Assembly: GCF_000427295.1 (NCBI RefSeq)
Contig: NZ_ATNM01000014.1
Span: 1-44,789, forward strand
Direction: 5' to 3'
DNA: 44,789 bases
Source: Cyclobacterium qasimii M12-11B
GTDB taxonomy: Bacteria > Bacteroidota > Bacteroidia > Cytophagales > Cyclobacteriaceae
The first letter of the stretch is position 1. Each line of letters starts with the position of its first letter. Below the pieces are notes generated by a model. It was not told the DNA's origin. It ran no database searches and saw nothing but the letters and a program-made list of their open reading frames with translations. Position numbers and translations under genes: made by a program. This document shows, piece by piece, positions 44,785-44,789 of the stretch.

Positions 44785-44789
44785 CTTTC

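Larger units (their letters stand above)
44439..44789. other. Gene-free right edge with repeats and hairpins
   Basis: About 350 nt without a credible ORF. It contains two overlapping hairpins (44581-44630), a 20-bp direct repeat, and a CCCC-GACA-GGGG motif at 44696-44707 resembling the palindromic repeat at the left edge of the window. A further ACCGCC-type and GTGGTTTCAACCCACGG segment (about 44553-44569) also looks repeat-like. Confidence 0.5.

Noticed and set aside
1-44789. Prophage, CRISPR array, transposase, restriction or other defence genes
   Set aside because: No integrase, terminase, regularly spaced repeats, transposase or restriction motifs were found on either strand; the window is core chromosome.

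Overview
The window looks like a chromosomal segment of a marine-type Bacteroidota, probably order Cytophagales and family Cyclobacteriaceae or a close relative. That placement is an inference. It rests on low GC, few Shine-Dalgarno sites, several promoters with the Bacteroidota -7 box TAnnTTTG (two with TTG exactly 20 nt upstream), and gene families typical of the group: the GH133/GT4/GH57 glycogen cluster, a DDQVHFREPG-type dihydroorotase, a 700-residue siroheme reductase with a helical tail, and an isolated GH95 fucosidase. No prophage, CRISPR array, complete insertion sequence or defence island is visible.

Layout. 1-412: intergenic palindromic repeats. 413-4572 (-): HIT protein, greA, 2-hydroxyacid dehydrogenase, mgtE and rsmA/ksgA. 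4950-5468 (-): RlpA-like protein. 5976-10239 (+): sbcD-sbcC. 10305-14715 (-): GH57 amylase, GT4 glycosyltransferase and GH133 debranching enzyme in one tight operon. 14887-15020 (-): a small frame-broken ORF with its own terminator. 15284-15358 (-): tRNA-His with a clear promoter and terminator. 15433-16779 (-): dihydroorotase. 16850-18203 (+): DEAD-box helicase. 18278-23327: secreted esterase, TIM-barrel isomerase-like protein, DinB-like protein, an unknown exported protein and an M28 peptidase. 23504-26391 (+): gcvP. 26462-27861 (-): fumC. 28079-31447 (-): membrane protein, RidA and a two-component system. 31644-32876 (+): lysA. 32911-34845: a gene-poor stretch with one convincing small ORF, a structured hairpin and two GC-richer islands. 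34983-39761 (-): sulfate-assimilation and siroheme operon preceded by an Rrf2 regulator. 39926-41809 (-): htpG. 42045-44438 (+): GH95 lipoprotein. 44439-44789: repeats and competing hairpins.

The strongest unusual signal concerns the quality of the sequence itself. Seven otherwise intact, mostly housekeeping genes (mgtE, sbcC, GH57, GH133, the M28 peptidase with two breaks, gcvP and fumC) are each broken by one-base shifts in short A/T runs. One small ORF shows the same pattern. Two terminator palindromes are also exactly one A short of perfect, and restoring that A creates a sensible stop codon in the gene running into them. Ten of the eleven sites lack a base and one has an extra base. This looks like homopolymer indel error, not eleven real pseudogenizations, so these genes should be read as probably intact.

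Functionally the window is mainly core metabolism: glycogen or maltodextrin turnover, pyrimidine and lysine synthesis, glycine cleavage, the TCA cycle, sulfate to sulfide with siroheme supply, DNA repair, Mg2+ uptake, chaperone and envelope sensing. I found no convincing new multi-gene system. The best leads are a hairpin in the greA leader, the helical tail on the sulfite reductase, an odd tRNA-His, two unrecognised small ORFs and several repeat or structured-RNA candidates in the gene-poor stretches.
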